The translations under genes were made by a program, and so were the position numbers. Shown here one piece after another: positions 41,097 through 54,167 of a stretch of DNA of 64,000 bases (position 1 is the stretch's first letter; each line of letters begins with the position of its first letter). The notes below the pieces were generated by a model. The model was given only the letters and a program-made list of their open reading frames with translations. It did no database searches and was not told where the DNA came from. This stretch comes from Silurus meridionalis (lineage: Eukaryota; Chordata; Actinopteri; Siluriformes; Siluridae), in assembly GCF_014805685.1 (NCBI RefSeq), contig NC_060890.1:14318500-14382499 (forward strand). The letters are read 5' to 3'.

Positions 41097-41530
41097 AAAT
41101 AAGCCCATGGAGAAAGTGATCAAAAAGAACATTGTTGGTTAAGGGCCTTTGGCAGATACCAAGTGATGGTTTAAGAATACAAGACTTTACAAGCTTTTGG
41201 GAAAAATATTTATTGGAGAGTGCTGAAAATCAACAAAATGCATTGTGCAAATGTAGGGAAGGCTACATTAAGCTACAAAACACTTTATGTTTTAGAAACA
41301 TTAACATATTAAAAGCTTTTTTTTTTTTTAGGTTAGAAGTCTTTGGTTTACTATTTATCATGTTTAAAATATGGGAGATTAACATTTAGATATTTAAGAA
41401 AGTATCAGCATATGCTAATATACAGATGAAATATCTGTTTTAGACCAACAATTCATGTTCAAAAAATGCCATGCCCCCTTTTGGAGAAACAGGATGTGTA
41501 TATTAACGTCCTTAAAATGACCACTAGGTG

Positions 41531-41736
41531 TCAATATTCCCAGAGAGATGAGCTGTCTGCAGTTTCTCCTTCACATTTCAGTGTGCCTCCCTGGTCTCCA
41601 CGCAGGTATTTGCCGTTTTTGCCCTTTATTCCAATGCGGCCATGCTCTAAGAACTCAAAGCAGAAGTCTTCAGGTGTGTCTCCATCTGAACACACCAATC
41701 CAGTGCTGGATACATACCAGAAGCGCCCTCCTGCAC
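41531..41736 (-). CDS. fscn2: fscn2 exon 5 (last)
   Basis: 206 nt after acceptor TCTTGCAG. Encodes [33 protein letters not shown] and the C-terminal SLWEY, stop TGA at 41531-41533. An AATAAA on the - strand at 41209-41214 is a plausible poly(A) signal. Confidence 0.95.
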
Positions 41737-43436
41737 CTGCAAGAGTCATATCTATCACAGTTGACAACAATCTAGATTGACAGCAACTGTAAACTAGAAC
41801 TGCATTTTCAATATGATATTAGTCAAACATTGATAAAAATATTCCATCTTTATTAGATAGAGACAAATTAAGACAAATAATTATAGCACTTTTGCCTTCA
41901 CATAAATCAAACATTCACCTTTAATTTGGTATGCCCCATCACTGAATTGTAATGTGAATATGTCATAAACCGAGCGGTTTGCATCTAGTGTGTTAGAGTT
42001 TTTGTGATGGCACACATATCCGTTCTCGCCCCGGAGAATTAGGATGGGCCTATTGATCAGCTTCAGAATGAACTGTTCATCATCACCTGCCACAGACATG
42101 AAGAGATTCATGAAGAGTCAAAGGAAAAAATAAATAACTGCTGTTTAAAGTGAATAAAATGTTAGGATATGTTTACATTACCGTACTCTGCTACAGGTTT
42201 TATTTTGTGTTATATGCCAACACGCACCTATGGAGTCGCAAACTGCAGCAAGTTGTCCATTTTTCTTGGTGCACACATATTTTCCATTGCTAGCTTGTAG
42301 TGCCACACGTTGTCCAAGCCACACAATATCAAACATGGTGTTGGCACTTCTGCAAAGGCAGTGCAAGAAAAACATTTAGGGGACATTATTGAAATGGTAT
42401 GTAAAAATTAAAGTGTGTTATATACATAATTAGTGATTGTGGTGATGTGATATAATATTTTACAGATCCTTGTTTATTGTTCTACTTATACCACAACAAT
42501 CATGCCAACAAAACATTTTTTATTATTACTGAAAAGTGATTTCCCATCCTTTTTTTGTTTATCGTTATTTTGGGTTAGGGTTAGGGTTAGATACTCACAA
42601 ATTTCCTGTTATAATTTTGTTAAAATAAAACACACAAAAAATTACTTTAACATTTTAACATTTTGTTATTATTTTTTTAGTATCAAAATGCCAAAGTCCT
42701 CTCCGCTGAAGACTTTCCATTGTCAGAAAACCTATTAAATGTTAATTAAAACAAAAAAGTTGGGACACTGAAAACTCCTTCAACAATTACAGATCTTTTT
42801 ATGTAAAGTATGTGCCCTACAAACCTGTGAGTTGCCTCACAGACAGAACTGGTCTGATTCAAGATGCAAGATTACGGTTAACTCTAATAAAACAATAATA
42901 ATATTTCAAACATTTACAAATGAGCAATAACTAATTCTGCAGGACTGCCTGAGATTGCCTGAGATGATAAAGACAATTTCTAATATTAATAATCATTGAC
43001 TTACACTTCTTTGGCTGTGGATTGAATTCCTCCGTGAGCTACGAGTGTCCAGTAGTTGCCTTCATTTGTCCTGAACTTGTACTTTTTGCTTTCTTTATCA
43101 ATCTCCATTTGAAAAGTCTCCATGTCTGTTTCATCATCCTGATTTGCTGAAATGTTCACACCTGTGACAAAAACATTTGACAAACTCTTATTGATTGAAG
43201 ATTTCTCTTGAACTCTTATTTCTTATGAACTCTAATTGATTGAAGATTTCTAATCATCACAGGCACAACACCTCAGTCAGTGTATCTACTATATCACAGA
43301 TAGTACATACACAAACATCATTACACATTTTTTTTAACTGCTAGACAGTGTTTTGTAATCTTATGGACGGAAACTATCTATTATATTACTTCTGCAATGT
43401 TTTCAGAAGTGGTCTTCCATTAAATTATACTATACC

Positions 43437-43500
<64 letters not shown>

Positions 43501-45440
43501 GGTATAGTATATATCAGATCTTTTTCACAAGATCTATGTGATAAAATGCACTTCAGACCTTGTTGCACAATATCTTTGGGGATTGGGACATGAAGGACTT
43601 TGTTCGATATGCCCCAAATAGATTGCAAATGCTAATGCCCAAAGTAGATGCATCCTAAAATATCCCTTGATTATTTCCTTAATCCTTTAACAGCCCAGAT
43701 CTTGAACCTTACCCCTCCTCTCTTCAATCCTCCCACTCTCCATCCTATCCCCTTGTCCCATTCTGTGCTTGTGTAATGCCGTCTGTAGAGAAATGCAAAG
43801 CTGCACGTGGGGCCCAATAAGCAGCTTTGAGTGGTGCATGTACAATTCTTCAGCCCTGACACTCAGGTTCCCAGGCAGCATAGAAAAAAAAGAAGGAGGC
43901 TGAAGCGATGCCTGTGTTTTGATGGGACACAGCAGGCTTTCTAAAACATGCTGGGACAGAAACCAGGCCTATCAGCACAACCTCTATCGCTCACCCATGG
44001 AATGCCTTTTCACGATTTTATATTCATGCTTCATGCATCTGTGCATGCTGTTTTCTGTACAATTGTTGCCTAGCAATGTATCATCAATTATTATTATATC
44101 ATGCAGGCTGCTACAATTAGGAATCTATATTATCTTTTCTGCCACCACAGAGAACATGGACTGCTTATTTATCTTATTTATAATGGAATGCTTGTTTCAA
44201 AAACCCAAACCGGTTTAGATTGTAATCTGAGTGAAAGGTTTTTTGATCTCTCTGAACATGTCACTGCAGACCCTTCATCTCAGTGCCCTGTTACACTTCA
44301 TTTTCCAATTTCATGTCTGATTTTGTTTTATTTTTCCACATCAGATAGAAAGTGAGAGCACAGCTGTGACTGGACTCTGTCCTTATCTACTCTTTTGATC
44401 AGTCCTCCTTCACAATGTGATGACCACAAAGCTCAATCCTACACGCTTTAGAATGACCTCAGGCCCATCACAAAATACTCCCTCTCAATTTACTAACCCT
44501 TTTCTGGGGAATGTAACAGTACCCAAAGATACTGAGACAAACAGAGAGCCTTCTGAAAACTGGAGCAGGTAGAACAGTATATGTGGACCTTGTAAAATGT
44601 CAGTTTGATTAAATTAAGTGATTCAAATAGCAACCATGTATGGCTTTATTGTCATTTCAAACATATACAGATGGTGCAGTACATAGTGAAAAGAAAGAAC
44701 ATTCATCAATAATAATAAAATGATACCGAACCACAAAGGTCTAAATAAATTGCATGTGTGCAAATGTGCAAAGACTGCAAGATAATACAATCATTTTTAA
44801 AATAGGTCAATAGGCACATTAGGTTTTAACTAAAAAAAGTGTCAGATGTAGCAGGTTAGGCAAAAAGATCTAAGAATTGAATCAGAATGCTATAAACTAT
44901 CTAGATACATACCAGCCAGCATGTCTCATCCTTTATCTGTTTTTCACTTTTATGATGCATGAATGTGGTAAAGATTTTCTGAATAGAATGTGTGCCATAT
45001 TTGCTATTTTAATGAATCACTTCATCCCACAAACCCACTTCCTCCTAACCTTGGTTACAATCCAACACTAGCAAGTCTCCAATCTCAGCAAATTTCTTCC
45101 AAATGATCAGAGAAATGGTTTTGAAAAACAGCCTTCCAATGTCACTTCTTGTTATTGATTACAAGATCATCTGAGTTTGTATTGCATCCTAGAGTGAGGC
45201 ACCCAGGGCTTAATGAACCCCAGACCTGCAGTGCTGATTGGAGGACTTGTCGGAAGTCATCTTGGCCTTCCTTCATCATGAACAGACTCTCTGGGAGAAA
45301 TGAACTGCTGCATCCATTAGCAGAATTACTTTGCTTAATTGCTTTTTGTATGGGATGAATATGCAGTAGATGGATAGAGACGCTTCTTTTCCATTAGCTA
45401 CAACTACTCCATCTGCTGTGCACCTCTCTGTCTCTCTCTG

Positions 45441-45486
<46 letters not shown>

Positions 45487-47484
45487 ACCAAAACATCTAA
45501 TCTTTGGCAATGCTTCTCGGCCTCATTTTTCACAACAGTTCTTTTCATATTTGATTTTTCCAGAACAATTTAACAGCCCTTAATTATGCAACATTTTTGT
45601 CACATGAATCATGTGTATTTTTCTAATAAATAATTAATTGTGCAAACACTAAGGATAATTTTTAGCACTCTAAACGATACTAACTCTGCAACTGCATAGT
45701 AACCTGCTTAGATGCTAAAATTGTTACAAATTTAATCCTAGTAGTAAGAGAAATGCAGTCATAAATAGCATGTCCATTAGAATTTATAAGCTATAGGTAA
45801 ACTGACACAATTACAAGCATCCATGAAAAAATTTGCTTTCTTCTTTAAAACTTTTGGTGTTTTACGTAGTCTATATAATATGGTACACAATTACACTCTA
45901 CATTACCATTCCTTTTTTTTTGCCTGTCTGGCTAGATGGCCATCTCTCCCTGAGGGTTCTCTGATTTGCCTCCCCGTTGTGGCCTTTCTTATAACATAGT
46001 CCCCAGATAAAGAAAAGCAGTGAAAGGCTTGTGTTTCTGAAAACTGACTCCACCATCATTGAAATGACCCTGTTCACTCAATTATTTATTGCACCTTGCC
46101 GCTGTTGGGTGTCTGTATGTGAGTGTCCATGTCTTTGTGTATCCCTGCATGTGCAGGTTTTTATCCTTTACTGTGTGTCCATGATCATCATCCTACTGCG
46201 AAAGAAAAAGAGAAAGTGACGCCATGAGGATGTATGAGTGAGCATGCTTGTCTCTGTGTGTGTGTTAGCGGAGCAAACTGCGGAGAATGTAAACAGATTC
46301 TGTCCCCTATAATGCATATTCAGAGTCAATGATTTGCTACAGTAATTTATCTACTGCAGGTGGCTCAAAGTGCTTACCAGGAACACTATGATGGAGATAG
46401 AGGAAACCATTTCAGCATGCAAAGTATACATTACACTATCGCTGCAACAAGCAAGTCAACCTAGATGCCTGGTCAAAGAGGAAAACAAAAAAATGTGCAC
46501 TGTGCTTGCTATCAATTTACTTAGCCAGCGAATATAAAACAGCAGCATCTGGCCAAACAATAAAGCAATGCCCAGCTGTAGAGACAGTTGCAGTAAATTA
46601 TATTGCTAAGGTCATGCACGGGGCCTTTTTTCCCCCTCACCAGCTTTATAATATTATTACAATTCATGAAAATGCAACATTTGTCTGCACAAATGTGGTG
46701 ATCTATTTCTTCTAAGAATGCTTGCTAAGAAGATTTAGCATTATTATTGATTTGTTTCTGTTCACTAAAACCATATCACAATTCTTGTGAAAGTAGTATT
46801 TACATTGAGGATACATAATTTGTTTAGCTTAACTTACAGGAATCATGTTAGTAATACTTAATTAATCTCTAAAGGCAATTAAAGGAAACTGTGATCTCTT
46901 TGTTTGTGAGGGGCAAGAAACTGTTTACTATTACTATAAATGCTGAGTCACATTATAACTTATAACCTAAAAAATGTTTGTTGTGTGAAATAATGAGGGT
47001 TAAACTTAGTAATATACCTTATGCACTTGAGTTTGTATTGGAAATAAAATGGAAAAATCATTAGTGATGTTTGATTACAAATATCTGAGTTACACATAAA
47101 GTGTACATATGCAAATGAAGTAAGTTATTATTAATAAAGTTGCAGAAAAGGGTATGTCTTACCCAAACTTCAATTTATCCTTAAGCAAGGTCAGCAAATG
47201 AGGCTAAACTTGTCCACAGACAACTTGGCTAACTCTACAGTATTGTAAAGTCTAAATGTGCATGGTAGACATTTATCATTTGAAAGATAACCATTTTCCT
47301 TTTATTTGCTTGTCTTACACTCTCAATTATCTTCGCTTGTTGATTCCAGGGATCTAGTTGGCTGGATGCTACAGTCTAATACTACTTACTATTACTATTT
47401 ACACCTGTAAGGCTGAAAAAACTAAAAAAAAAAACCATATTCAAGTAAACACTGACCCAGCCCTGAATTACTTACAGAGAGAAA

Positions 47485-47573
<89 letters not shown>

Positions 47574-48035
47574 TTTTTTTTGGTTTTTTTTTTTCAATTC
47601 TTGTTGCTGGTCTTTATTGGTTATAACTAATGGACAACCTCCTGTACAGCACACAGTGGTGCTCTTGTCTCAGTTACTCAATAGGTTGATTAGTTGATGG
47701 TGATTGAAGCTGTGGTAATGAACCCTGTCATATTAAACTACTTTAGAGAACAGGGAAAAAGAAAGGCAGATCCATATCTGCTATGATGTCACAACATTTA
47801 GAAAGATCATTGGGCAAAAAACAAATATATATATATATTTTTTTCTTTTTAACTTAATTTCTAGCCTGACACTGTTTTTTCTGTGGCTGCTTTACATAGC
47901 AGAATGTAATTGCCTGCATTTCATTAAGATGTGCACAATGCTCCTAACTGTATTTGGTTAGCGCTCCAAACTATTTTTCTCTTATTAATTCCTATGCTTT
48001 CTATGACAGCCAGTGTTGTGCAAGGTATTGCTTTA

Positions 48036-48116
<81 letters not shown>

Positions 48117-49271
48117 CAAATTTAGTTATAGGCGCACAATTGCTTCTCAAAATGTGAACAAACTAGTTGTCTAATTTAAATCACCCCAGTCACAAGTTTT
48201 ATAACTCAACCTTAACCCACACCTGCAAGCTTTTGTCCAATTGCCCACAATAAAGTAATAATCAGCCAATTTCAGTCGTAATGCACACCTTTGAAATGAA
48301 CATTTCGCTTTGATCTGTATTTGTAACTGTGTACACTACATTATATTCCAAATTATATATATTCCAAATAAAGCATTAGTATTTAGTTACTTAATACTAA
48401 TCCCTGTTACATTTAAACACATACAATGAGAATGCAACCAGCACAACTTACCTTGTCGAATGGAGACAAATCTGTTATTGGCAGCTTGAAACACCACCTG
48501 TGGATGACTCTCCTCTAGGTCAAACATCTCATCCTTGCCTGGTTTGGAGCAGCGTCCTGAGCGTAAGGTACCTGTTGGTCCCACTGGACTTAAGTATTTT
48601 CCATCACAGTCTTTAAAGGCTAACTTGCCCGATTTCAGCTCCAATGTGTATACAGTTCCACGGCCATTTTCACACAACAGTTTCCCATCATTGCTTAAGA
48701 AACGGCTATCACTGGTCTTTAGGCAGTACTTGCCATCCACATAAACCAGAGTTAAAAGAGCATCAACACCCCATGGAATGTTGCTGTCCACAGCTATTTC
48801 ACTGTCAGGTGCAGACAGATGAGCATAACGCTTGCGAGCTACGCTTAGCAAGTTGGCTTGTGGGTGAAGAGCAAGGTGCATAGTCCAGAGTTCTGTCTCA
48901 CCAATGGTCTGAGCAAAGCAAGACAGGTGGTCTTTCGACCCTCCAAAGAAGCGCAGGTGTGGCTCAGACTGCAAGGCCCAGCGACCATCTGATTGCGCTA
49001 CAATTATGAACCTGCATGCACTCTCCCGTGTCTCAGCTTCACAGCTCACCTTGCCATCTTTGTCAGAAGCCAGGTAGCGGCCGAGGTGGCTCTGGAAGTA
49101 CACCACTTGGCCGTCAATCTCATCTTGCTCGAGGATCCAGATCTGCTTCTTCTTGAGACTTGGAGCTGAAGCATTCACTTTGAATCCAAAAGCCTCTGCT
49201 GTCAGGTAGCGATTTTCATAATTAATCAGCCCAAACTGAAGCTTGAGGGCTTTGTTGCCATTTATAGGCAT
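41531..49271 (-). CDS. fscn2: fascin-2 (retinal fascin), five-exon gene (whole CDS span)
   Basis: Actin-bundling protein of photoreceptors and hair-cell stereocilia. Exons on the - strand: 49271-48452 (820 nt), 43161-43005 (157), 42349-42228 (122), 42086-41919 (168), 41736-41531 (206). They join to 1,473 nt (490 aa), close to human FSCN2 (492). Four beta-trefoil domains are expected at about 1-135, 136-256, 257-380 and 381-490. The conserved [11 protein letters not shown] (PKC-site region) and the C-terminal SLWEY are present. It is fascin-2 rather than fascin-1 by [35 protein letters not shown] and [15 protein letters not shown]. The conserved start [14 protein letters not shown] is internal to a longer open frame. 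Teleosts have fscn2a and fscn2b; not assigned here. Confidence 0.96.
41919..42086 (-). CDS. fscn2: fscn2 exon 4
   Basis: 168 nt between GTGGCAG and GTGAAT. Encodes [20 protein letters not shown] and [20 protein letters not shown], the fourth trefoil. Confidence 0.95.
42228..42349 (-). CDS. fscn2: fscn2 exon 3
   Basis: 122 nt between CTTTGCAG and GTGCGT. Encodes [20 protein letters not shown] and [20 protein letters not shown], typical of fascin-2 trefoil 3. Confidence 0.95.
42572..42590 (+). repeat. short interstitial telomere-like repeat
   Basis: GGGTTAGGGTTAGGGTTAG, three TTAGGG-type units, in fscn2 intron 2. Confidence 0.85.
42753..42770 (+). repeat. solo terminal-repeat remnant (18 nt identical to Tc1-like TIR)
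   Basis: AAAAAAGTTGGGACACTG is identical to 36001-36018 of the Tc1-like element in birc5. No partner end is nearby. Within fscn2 intron 2. Confidence 0.5.
43005..43161 (-). CDS. fscn2: fscn2 exon 2
   Basis: 157 nt between TTGTCACAG and GTAAGT. Encodes [20 protein letters not shown] and [17 protein letters not shown]. Length and phase equal those of vertebrate fascin exon 2. Confidence 0.95.
43426..43511. repeat. palindrome with (TA)n core
   Basis: Perfect 15-nt arms TATACTATACCGTAT and its complement flank about 56 bp of TA repeats. In fscn2 intron 1. Confidence 0.92.
44643..44830 (-). repeat. dispersed repeat, same family as 1786-2055
   Basis: GGCTTTATTGTCATTTCAAA, then ATATACAGATGGTGCAGTACA, parallels 1816-1870. 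Degraded, without the tail repeat. In fscn2 intron 1. Confidence 0.45.
45427..45484 (+). repeat. (CT)n microsatellite
   Basis: CT run with a few CTGT interruptions on the left. Confidence 0.95.
47489..47570 (+). repeat. (AT)n microsatellite
   Basis: About 41 units in fscn2 intron 1, followed by a T-rich stretch. Confidence 0.95.
48039..48111 (+). repeat. (AT)n microsatellite
   Basis: About 36 units, 340 bp downstream of fscn2 exon 1. Confidence 0.95.
48452..49271 (-). CDS. fscn2: fscn2 exon 1
   Basis: 820 nt, ATG at 49271. Encodes the first two trefoil domains and the start of the third, with [16 protein letters not shown] and a C-terminal end at VSIRQG. Donor GTAAGT. The open frame runs 144 nt further upstream, but family proteins start at MPxNG. 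Followed by a 5.3-kb intron. Confidence 0.96.
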
Positions 49272-49607
49272 TGTGGCATAGACCTCAGATAAATGCAGCA
49301 GAGTACTAAGAGTCCAGAGATGAAACCAATTACCAAACCAATTACCTCTCCTCTCTGTCTTGACCAGGTTGTCACTAACAAGCGAATTCTCAAGACCAAA
49401 GTCTACTAAATCCACCTAAACAATGTTTGTTTGTTTGCAAATTACTTTGTCTTATTTATATCTGGTTTTCTTTTTAATTTGGCTGTAGGATGTTTAAGCT
49501 TTCTTTTGGTGATTTAATAAATTCCTCTTGTGTCTCTTCCATAAAGAGGACTGCTCATGTAGTCTTTCTCCCAAGAGAGCTTAGCAAGGCTCTGTTTTTC
49601 TGTTTCC

Positions 49608-49669
49608 TAATCAGCTGAGATTAAAATCAGCAGGACTCAATACCTCAATCCAGTGAGCTGCTGACGTCA
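49608..49669 (-). promoter_or_regulatory. candidate fscn2 promoter motifs (OTX/CRX-like pair and CRE)
   Basis: About 340-400 bp upstream of the fscn2 ATG there are TAATCA (49608-49613) and, on the opposite strand, TAATCT (49618-49623). These resemble the TAATCY core of OTX/CRX photoreceptor factors. The full palindromic CRE TGACGTCA is at 49662-49669. Motif presence is seen; function is inferred from retinal expression of the family. Confidence 0.35.
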
Positions 49670-51266
49670 CCTTGATCCCACCAGTTCCTTTTCTTCTTGA
49701 CCAGCTCACTCCCTTCCTGTCCTTCTCTCCATCTCACTCATTCTTTCTAAAATCATTCACCAGCCATAGCCTCTTTGCCCTACCAGCAACCACTTGTGGG
49801 ATTACTGAATCCTAAAGAGACATGGTCTGGGGCTGTCTTAAACAGTGTAACTACTCAGCACCACTTTCTTGTCTGCGTAATTCCTGTCCTTTCCTTCTTT
49901 GCAGACTTTCTTTTTTATTCATATATTAGTTTTCCAACCACTCTTTAGTTTTTCTTCAGATAGCAGCATCTTTGAATTTCAACAAACAGACCTTTGGTAA
50001 GATGTTGATATTTTTAGTACACACAGGTATTACCAGGCAATTTTGTTGTTACTCAGCACAAATAATGTATCCACTCTTGTGACGTGCATTACCTGCGACC
50101 CTCGTCTCTTTCTTCATCTTCTTCTTTTTCTCTCTTAATATTTCTTTTTGTTCATTCTTTTCTCCCTGCTATTCTTATACCACAGACACTTTTGAGGCAC
50201 TGTAATCCATCCTGCCATGGCTCCTGTGTTTTATTATGTTCTCCAGTCTCTGATGTTGATTGGACAGAAAGCTGGGTAACCAGAGCCCTCCCTGGTGGCC
50301 TGAGAATGTGATCAGTTTTCCAGCTCACACTTGATATAGAGTTACGTGGCTTCTCTGATTTCAAGCTCTGTGGTTCTTGGTTATAGGACCTTTATCTGTA
50401 TGTGTACATACATTTTGGTGGCATTATAAGGAAGGAAATTAAAAGACAACTAAAAATGCATAAAGTAAAATGTTTTTCATTTTAACATAAATGTTATGGG
50501 TTCCTATTCAGTTTTTTACCTGAGTCAGCAAAATTGCTATGCTATTACTTGCATGATTTGTATGGATAATACTGAGCATATTGTCCATCAATTTAAAATC
50601 TTAAACATATTAGTTAAAAAAAAAAACAAGGTATATATGAGCAGCTCCTCAATTGTCTTTTCAAATATTTATCAACAATATTAGCTCATTCTCTAACAGC
50701 CCTCCACTCCATCTGCCACTGACTCACTTCTGGTACATGCATGCAAAAAGGAAATTACCAGGTATATAAACTGACTTTAGTACAGCACCTATCTGTAACT
50801 TCTCGCATTTTGCATTTTCCAGACAAAAATTTAAAACAGACATTATGACAGTATATTATGGTGTCCATGGCCTGTTCATGTTCCTACCTGGAAGGATGGT
50901 GATTACCAGGTCAAACTTGATAGACCTTGTTTGACAAATAGGCTACTGTGATCTGTAAGACAGATTACACAGTCGGTACACATCAGGCACAATGCCTAAA
51001 CATTTTGTTAGAGCCTTTTATTAGCACTTATTAGGTCTAATACATAACATTATGAGAGAGCCAATTTTCCAGAACTTTAATAATACGATACATATGAGAC
51101 TTCCAAATTACATTTAAGCAGTCAGTCATATTATAAAATACAATATTACCTGAAAATATAAACTAAAAAGTGGCTTCCATCTAATTGTAATTTAATGACA
51201 AAAATTTCGTTTGTACTGTATACTACTGTAAAGTACATTTTCTGCTCAAACATGCACTAGGCCAAG

Positions 51267-51280
51267 CCACTAGAGGGCAG
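51267..51280 (+). promoter_or_regulatory. CTCF-like motif
   Basis: CCACTAGAGGGCAG fits the vertebrate CTCF core. Sequence match only. Confidence 0.35.
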
Positions 51281-52178
51281 TAGAGTTATAGGAGTAGAGT
51301 AGAGAATGCAATTTTTCTCCATTTGGGCACATTTATTCATTTTGTCACTGAATTAAATTATGTGTATTGGCTGTAAAAGATGTTTTATCCATCTTACTAA
51401 AAGAAACGAGTTATATAAGTATTTATCGGTTAAGAATATACATCTTATCTAATTCTTCCTGATAAACATAAACTATGAATATTATACACATATTTTACAA
51501 AGTTTTACAAATATTATGAGAAAATTAATATTTATACTTAAGAGTTGAGACCCTTAGTCTAAATTGTTATTTTTCAGCTATTCATTATTAAGTATATTAT
51601 TCAGTAACCACTGTGTTGTTGGATTTTATAAAGGAGTTATATTACTCGTCATTAAATCATTATTATATACTGCCAGTAAAACCCTATGACTGTGAAAAGC
51701 AACAGACAAACTAAACTTGAGCAAACTGACAAATACATTAATAGGATGCAAAATTTTTAGTTACTGCAATGAGAACAAACACAGCATCTTGATTCTTTGT
51801 TTTACAATAAGAAACATTCGCCTTTGGAGTTGTCAACCTCCAGTTGTATTCCTTTTTGCCCTGACACAAAAGACTACTAGAAGTAAATTATTACCAGCAT
51901 TGTTCTATTTGTTGATGTTCTGCACTGAGTGCATTGCTATGGCCCATTACCTAGACCTGATCCAGCATGGTGCAGAGTGGTCATATGTTGTGATGTGTAT
52001 GTATGTGTGGTGTGGATTTAACAGCAGTGGCTCTTGATAGGCAAGCAGATGTTTTTGGGAGGCCAGTCCTGCCAGGTTCACTCTGAAATGGTGCTTTAGA
52101 GCCCATTACCCTGCTCCTCTGATGACACTCAAATAGCTATCATTACCACGCAGCCCAGGGAGGGAGTGTGACTGTTAC

Positions 52179-52180
<2 letters not shown>

Positions 52181-52238
<58 letters not shown>
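52181..52238 (+). repeat. (GA)n microsatellite
   Basis: About 28 GA units. Confidence 0.95.
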
Positions 52239-52245
<7 letters not shown>

Positions 52246-54030
52246 CGTATAAAGGGTGAAAGAGAGGTAGAGGAGTGAAAGAAATAAAGCTAAAAAAAAG
52301 GAGTTTAAAATGAACATTTTAGAGAGTTAACAGCCTCCAGCCTTTTCTACCCTATTAACTCCTATGCTGCTCTTCCTCTCCGCTCTTGGGAGTGACACAC
52401 TATCCTCAACACAACCAACTCATGTACACCTCTCTCACGCTATGCCTCTATGTGAGTCTCTCCATCATTCCATCTCTTCATCATCTGTTTCATTTTTCTG
52501 TCTCCTGCATCCTCCTTTAGCCATGATCCTTGTTCTGCACCCTCTGACAACCTCTCTTTATTCCCCTCCTCCCACTTGCCCCATCCTCAATTTTTCTCAC
52601 CCTCCTCCCCTTGACCCCCTCTCCAATGATCCCTGCCTTTAGAAACCAAAGATTAATTTCCATCACTCTGTCTGCTCTTTATTTTTCTTTCTCTTTTCTG
52701 CCAAAGGATCCCTTTTCTCCTTCCATCAATTCTCCACCCTCATCTATTCGTATAGCCTTTTTTTATCCCCTGCCACCCCACCCCCTTGCTCTGTATGACA
52801 GTAACATGTTTCAATTAAGATGTGGCAGTGCTGAGAAGGGCAGATGGCTCACACTGCCAGCGTCCAGTTTGCTCAGTCACCTATGACCAGTGTGCTGATT
52901 CAAACCTACAGTTCACACCAACCTGGTCACTGTTGCATGATCTGTGGCGCAAAAGAAAAGAAACATAATTGGCAGTGCCTAAGTGTCTACAATCTGGCAA
53001 TTTAAGATATTATCTAAAATTTGTTATTTCCTGACATTATTCTTTCACTATAGACTACCACATCATGAGTGATGTTCCCTCATACAAACTCTATGCACTT
53101 AATTATTTATTGATAACAGTACAGTATTTGCTTTTGTATATGCGATGTAGTGCAGCAAAAAATAAGATGAAAAGCTGAATTGTGCTATAATGTTAGACCC
53201 ATGAGGGTTTGCACGATCGCCTCATCCACACCAGTGGCAGGGAAATTGGTGTTCGGCTATATTTATCTACGGTAAATGGCAAGAACAGTTTCCAACACTC
53301 ACTCGCTTTTCAGTTCACCTAAAGGTGGCACTATTGCTTTATAGGTTGAAGTGATTGGACATCACCCACAGAGGAAAAAAGAAAACAGAATAATGCTTGG
53401 TTTGTCACTCGTGCTACCTTCAGACTACAAAGATGATAGGACTGATGTTCTGTTAAGTAATTATGTGACCCTCCACAGAACTACAGAAAACAAAAGATCA
53501 ATATATTAAATATCATTGTATTTTAACAAAAAAAAAAAACATTCAAAAAAGCAATTAAACATTTTATTGTTTATTTGATTCTGTCTATATGTAGTATGTA
53601 TAGGTGGTCATGTAGGCTGTGTAGAGTGACGTACAACTTTTTTACTGCCCAACACAATTTATTCAGATTTTTAATTAAGAAAGAAAATCCATTTGTATTT
53701 GGAATATTTTTTTCACACATGAAAACAAAGCTCTCTGTGCTAACATTTTTGTTGACTTCAAGTGTACGTATAAATGCAATAAACCTTTATAAATGATGTT
53801 CGCCTTACAATGGACGATCTACATATAGAGTCAATAAATTAGAATAATATCACTGCAAAACGTTTTTATTGTAGGACCCGTTTTATTTTTACATTTGTAT
53901 TGGTGTGATGTAAAAGGGTAAACTGATTTCCAGAATCACAACTGAATAATTCAGAACAGAAATAAATCAGGGTTTAAATAATTGCGTGATAAGAAATCGG
54001 CATACTGGAATTTACATTCCATTTTATAAA

Positions 54031-54167
<137 letters not shown>

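Larger units (their letters stand above)
43512..48451. other. fscn2 intron 1
   Basis: 4.9 kb with one dispersed repeat and several CT and AT microsatellites. No embedded gene recognised. Confidence 0.6.
49670..54030. other. no gene seen upstream of fscn2
   Basis: Contains pyrimidine-rich blocks (50,100-50,170 and 52,360-52,800), a GA microsatellite and a CTCF-like motif. No coding exon recognised. Confidence 0.55.

Noticed and set aside
48535..48883. Two frames on the + strand over fscn2 exon 1
   Set aside because: Antisense shadows of the conserved fascin coding sequence.
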